Shown here: positions 61,168 through 64,000 of the stretch, one piece after another | Layout: every line of letters begins with the position of its first letter | Position numbering within the stretch: position 1 is the first letter of the stretch | Source: Pedobacter africanus | Lineage (GTDB): Bacteria; Bacteroidota; Bacteroidia; Sphingobacteriales; Sphingobacteriaceae | NCBI RefSeq assembly: GCF_900176535.1 | Contig: NZ_FWXT01000004.1 | Span: 310,001-374,000 of the forward strand | DNA length: 64,000 nucleotides | Reading direction: 5' to 3' | Made by a program: the position numbers and the translations under genes | Notes under the pieces: model-generated | What the model was told of the DNA's origin: nothing | The model's input: the letters and a program-made list of their open reading frames with translations, nothing else | The model's database searches: none

Positions 61168-61175
61168 CAAAATTA
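61168..61175 (-). promoter_or_regulatory. -7 element for pyrE
   Basis: The minus strand reads TAATTTTG, matching TAnnTTTG, 4 bp from the ATG at 61163, so a leaderless or very short-leader transcript is implied. Confidence 0.35.
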
Positions 61176-61522
61176 CGGAATTCTTTACACTTGTGCGAAC
61201 ACTACTCCAACAATGTTATCAAGGTTGAAGTGGAAATGCGGAAAGTGCTGTTAATTATTTATACCTATGCCCGCAAAGATCGTTAAATAATATTGCGGAG
61301 AAAAGGTGTTTTTTATCTTCTCCTGATTACCAGTATTATAAAGAATTCACAAAACGCTTTCGATATAAAATTCTGTTTGATGCCGTTGTTTTTGTATGTT
61401 TCGAAATTTTGTTTTGTTTTTAATAGGTGATTCCGGACAGCTTCCTGTAATGAACAGAGTTCTAGGCTTTTTCATGCAGGCTGTTGAACTTTGGGCTGCA
61501 AAATTAAATTTTCAAACAGCTC
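61176..61522. other. 347-bp divergent intergenic region of pyrE and the sigma factor gene
   Basis: No gene seen. A 76-aa frame at 61396-61626 overlaps the sigma gene and is not convincing. Contains a weak GGAGAA/TTCTCC hairpin (61297-61323). The promoter of the sigma factor gene is not clearly recognisable by the TAnnTTTG rule, so it may be read by another sigma factor. Confidence 0.35.
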
Positions 61523-62386
61523 ATGAAAAAAATAAAAATGGCACGATCCATTACCACCAGGGGGCGGGATTCGTTGCTACGTTATCTGAAGGATATTTCG
61601 GAATATCCTTTACTCAGCGCAGATGAGGAAATTGCACTGGCACGCAAAATTAAAAATGGAGATCATGCTGCTTTGCAGTGGCTGATCAACTGTAACCTGC
61701 GGTTTGTGGTATCGGTTGCAAAAAAATATGAAATGCAGGGATTGCCACTTGCAGATTTAATTGAAGAAGGAAACATCGGTTTGATGAGGGCTGCTGAACG
61801 CTTTGACGAAAGTCGGGGTTTCAAATTCATTTCTTACGCAGTCTGGTGGATCCGGCAGACTATTTTAGAGGGTATAAGCGCCCATAAACGTTTGATCCGT
61901 TTGCCCTTGAGTCAGATTAACGGAATTCAGAACCTTGGAAAAGCTGCACTCAAGCTTGAACAGCAACTGGAACGCTGCCCAACCAAAGAAGAGCTGATCA
62001 AGTTTATGAATATTTCGGAAAATATGGCCTATGATTACCTGCAAAGTTCGGTCTGTGGCTGCTGGCTCGATCAGCCCTATGAGGCGGAAAGCGGAGAACA
62101 TTTGCAGGTAACTTTAAAAGACCCCAACACACTTGAACCGGATACGCAACTGGAAAAAGAAGGATTTAAAGCTGATATTGAATTGATTATGAAAGTCTTA
62201 AGTCCGAGGCATCGGCGTGTGCTTAGTCTTTCTTTTGGCCTTGAGGGTGGTTTTCCATTGTTAGAAGATGATATTGCCAGGCTATTGGGGTTAAGTACAG
62301 AAACCATAAGAAGAGCAAAGAAAAATGCCCTGAAACAACTTCGCGGCATTAAAGAGATTCAAATGATGCAGGAATACCTGCGATAA
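61523..62386 (+). CDS. Sigma-70 family RNA polymerase sigma factor, RpoD paralogue
   Basis: 287 aa, close in length to the Bacteroidota primary sigma factor. Region 1.2 has SLLRYLKDISEYPLLSADEE. Region 2 is canonical (NLRFVVSVAKKYEMQGLPL, then GFKFISYAVWWIRQTI). Region 3 follows. Region 4.2 is divergent: ARLLGLSTETIRRAKKNAL where the primary factor has LTRERVRQIKEKAI. The domain-4 linker contains a Cys-x-Cys-rich insert (SVCGCWLDQPYE). This looks like an alternative sigma with altered -33/-35 recognition. Single gene, no anti-sigma factor seen nearby. Confidence 0.9.
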   Translation: MKKIKMARSITTRGRDSLLRYLKDISEYPLLSADEEIALARKIKNGDHAALQWLINCNLRFVVSVAKKYEMQGLPLADLIEEGNIGLMRAAERFDESRGFKFISYAVWWIRQTILEGISAHKRLIRLPLSQINGIQNLGKAALKLEQQLERCPTKEELIKFMNISENMAYDYLQSSVCGCWLDQPYEAESGEHLQVTLKDPNTLEPDTQLEKEGFKADIELIMKVLSPRHRRVLSLSFGLEGGFPLLEDDIARLLGLSTETIRRAKKNALKQLRGIKEIQMMQEYLR

Positions 62387-62492
62387 ATTATCAGATAAAT
62401 TTTAAAGAGGTGCTGTAATTCTGTACTTTTAAAACCTGGTTTTTGGTGATTGCCTGTTGCGCAGAACTTTAAACCTTTAATGCCGGGAGCAA

Positions 62493-63119
62493 ATGATGAA
62501 ACCATACAGAATTTATATTAACGACAATACTTTATATATCACTTCTTCCTTATCGGAATACACCGAAGAAATGGAACAGCTAGACGTAGCTGATTTTAAT
62601 TTCCCAGGCTTTTACAAGTCCCTGGCTGCAGCCACTGGTAAAACCTATTTGCTGCTGGACGCTGACCCGAAAGCATTGTTTAAAAAAATCAGGAAAAGTT
62701 GCCTGATTATTAAAGCTGCGGGAGGATTAGTGGCTAGTAACAAAGGCAATTACCTGTTTATTTTCAGGAACAAAAAATGGGACCTGCCTAAGGGCAAGGT
62801 CGAAAAAGGGGAGAAAATGAAAGAAGCTGCGCAGCGGGAGGTAGAGGAGGAATGCGGTGTAAAGATCTGGAACAATGAGGATAAGCTTTGTAAAACTTAT
62901 CATGTTTATACATTGGGTAGCAAAATTGTGCTGAAAAAGACCAACTGGTACAGCATGACTGTTAAAGGAGAACCTAAATTGATCCCGCAAAAGGAGGAGG
63001 GCATTACAAAAGCTAGCTGGTTAAGCAAAACAGAACTAGCGCCCGTGCTGGCCAATACCTATCCTTCCATAATGGATGTGCTGGAAGCCGCAGAGCTTTT
63101 GGAGCAACGCGTGTTATAG
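62493..63119 (+). CDS. Nudix hydrolase
   Basis: 208 aa. The Nudix box GKVEKGEKMKEAAQREVEEE with the following CGV fits GX5EX7REUXEEXGU. The fold starts near residue 70 (CLIIKAAGGLVASNKGNYL, FRNKKWDLPKG). The N-terminal 70 residues are an unusual small domain that may gate or bind. Substrate is not predictable. Ends convergent with coaD (6-bp overlap). Confidence 0.9.
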   Translation: MMKPYRIYINDNTLYITSSLSEYTEEMEQLDVADFNFPGFYKSLAAATGKTYLLLDADPKALFKKIRKSCLIIKAAGGLVASNKGNYLFIFRNKKWDLPKGKVEKGEKMKEAAQREVEEECGVKIWNNEDKLCKTYHVYTLGSKIVLKKTNWYSMTVKGEPKLIPQKEEGITKASWLSKTELAPVLANTYPSIMDVLEAAELLEQRVL

Positions 63120-63575
63120 GCGGGCTATGGCTTCCGGGGGTAGAAATTTGCTTACATCCCCATTATTTCTTAAAATATCCCGTACGATAGTAGAGCTGAT
63201 GGCGGAGTATTCTGGCTTGCTCAGGATAAAGATGGTTTCCATTTCGGGCATCATGGTCTGATTGATCTGGGCAATAGCCCTTTCGTATTCAAAATCGCCA
63301 ACGGAACGGATACCTCTTACCATGTAGGCTGCATTGATCGTCCTGCAGAAATCTACTGTAAGGCCTTCATATAGTCGTACCTCTACGGACGGGATGCCTG
63401 CGCATACAGTCCTGACAATTTCCTCCCTTTTTTCTGCCGATAAAAAACCCTGTTTCGAACTGTTCAATCCTATGCCAACCACAATTTTATCAAATAAGGG
63501 CAATGCGCGTTTCAATATGTCTACATGGGCAATGGTGATGGGGTCAAATGAACCTGGAAAGAGTGCAATCTTCAT
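63114..63575 (-). CDS. coaD: Phosphopantetheine adenylyltransferase
   Basis: 153-aa CoaD, the penultimate step of CoA synthesis. Nucleotidyltransferase start ALFPGSFDPITIAHVDIL (the PGSFDPxT loop, with Ala in place of the usual Gly before His), YMVRGIRSVGDFEYE, and the ATP loop ISSTIVRDI (ISSTxVR). Length is normal. Its start lies 12 bp downstream of the rsmD stop, so the two are probably an operon, a common pairing. Confidence 0.95.
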   Translation of the reverse strand: MKIALFPGSFDPITIAHVDILKRALPLFDKIVVGIGLNSSKQGFLSAEKREEIVRTVCAGIPSVEVRLYEGLTVDFCRTINAAYMVRGIRSVGDFEYERAIAQINQTMMPEMETIFILSKPEYSAISSTIVRDILRNNGDVSKFLPPEAIARL

Positions 63576-63587
63576 GACGTAAATGGA

Positions 63588-64000
63588 TTAATGCTGTTTT
63601 TCAAAAAAGCTGAATGATGAATTGCCATACCGTCTGGTTTCTGTATAGCCGGGCTTGTCATTCAGTTTTAGCAAAGATGGATGTTCTACTATTAATAAGC
63701 CGTTAGCTGTAAGTAAGTTATTTTTAGCTACCAGTTCAGGAATCAAAGGTATGGTTGGCAGGTTATAGGGCGGATCTGCAAAAATGAGCTGATAACTTTG
63801 CTGATGTTGTTCAAGGAATTTGAAGACATCGGCCTTATGTACTTCGATTTCTGTGAGTTTGTGTTTGTCAACTATTGATTTTACCCAATGAACACAGCCC
63901 GAATGTTTGTCTACTGCAGTAACCTTTTTTATTCCCCTGGATGCAAATTCAATACTGATGTTCCCGGTTCCGCAAAAAAGATCCAGTGCCTCACAGCTGC
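63588..64000 (-). CDS. rsmD: 16S rRNA (guanine966-N2)-methyltransferase, partial (5' end outside the window)
   Basis: The open frame runs from the window end (minus strand) to the stop at 63588-63590. The visible part starts in SAM motif I, LDLFCGTGNISIEFASRG, followed by VTAVDKHSGCV, and the catalytic YQLIFADPPYNLP, which is the N-methyltransferase DPPY motif of RsmD. About 137 residues are seen, with roughly the first 45 missing. It methylates G966 of 16S rRNA. Upstream neighbour of coaD on the same strand. Confidence 0.9.
   Translation of the reverse strand, partial: SCEALDLFCGTGNISIEFASRGIKKVTAVDKHSGCVHWVKSIVDKHKLTEIEVHKADVFKFLEQHQQSYQLIFADPPYNLPTIPLIPELVAKNNLLTANGLLIVEHPSLLKLNDKPGYTETRRYGNSSFSFFEKQH

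Noticed and set aside
61396..61626. 76-aa frame overlapping the sigma factor start
   Set aside because: It overlaps the true gene in another frame and is not protein-like in its second half.
1..64000. CRISPR array, prophage, integron or insertion sequence
   Set aside because: No regularly spaced repeats, transposase, integrase or phage structural genes were seen anywhere in the window.

Overview
The window looks like a chromosomal segment of a Bacteroidota species from Sphingobacteriaceae, most like Pedobacter. Three things suggest this. The gene families are typical of that phylum: one-chain SecDF, DUF4290, M56/BlaI pairs, MerC, GH130. Several genes have the Bacteroidota -7 promoter element TAnnTTTG a short way upstream. 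Shine-Dalgarno sequences are weak. The species cannot be fixed from the sequence alone. I see no phage, integrase, insertion sequence, CRISPR array or rRNA operon, so this is mostly core chromosome.

Layout. 0-11.6 kb: the 3' end of class II aldolase, a small iron-permease-like protein, an acetyltransferase, a minus-strand run of secDF, ndh and HMG-CoA lyase, the thyA-folA pair, an unrecognised 274-aa protein next to a 155-bp composite inverted repeat, then ispE and metZ. 11.6-18 kb: a LapA-like protein, a large metalloprotease/propeller/barrel protein, and a tgt-lptF/G-eamA operon. 18-29 kb: GT2, rsmG, an M56 peptidase/BlaI sensor pair with an operator-like repeat, dprA, cystathionine beta-synthase, murA, DUF4290 and a UvrD helicase. 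29-37 kb: M20 dipeptidase, GH25 lysozyme, tRNA-Leu(CAG), cardiolipin synthase, a dipeptide epimerase, a DUF255 protein and SlyD.

37-41 kb is the most interesting region. It is a metal-homeostasis locus: a Fur/Zur-type regulator, a DUF3299 protein, an FtsX/MacB-type permease with a His-rich loop, its ATPase, a tiny unannotated secreted or lipoprotein-like peptide, and a MerC protein. Two operators of the same 10-1-10 geometry overlap its two promoters, so it appears to be an autoregulated zinc (or similar metal) regulon. It resembles the Zur-controlled PA4063-PA4066 type of operon in Pseudomonas.

41-64 kb: an ABC-F ATPase, a HEAT-like protein, a nitroreductase, a GreA/B-like protein, two tandem polysaccharide deacetylase lipoproteins, an S9 peptidase, an outer-membrane barrel, a convergent GH130 / GT4-toroid pair, clpB, an MFS transporter, a heparinase II/III-type lyase, an SRPBCC protein, pyrE, a sigma-70 paralogue with a divergent region 4.2, a Nudix protein, coaD and the 3' part of rsmD.

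Two housekeeping enzymes carry notable active-site or structural changes. MurA has Asp where the fosfomycin-target Cys normally sits. Tgt lacks the CxCxxC zinc ligands.
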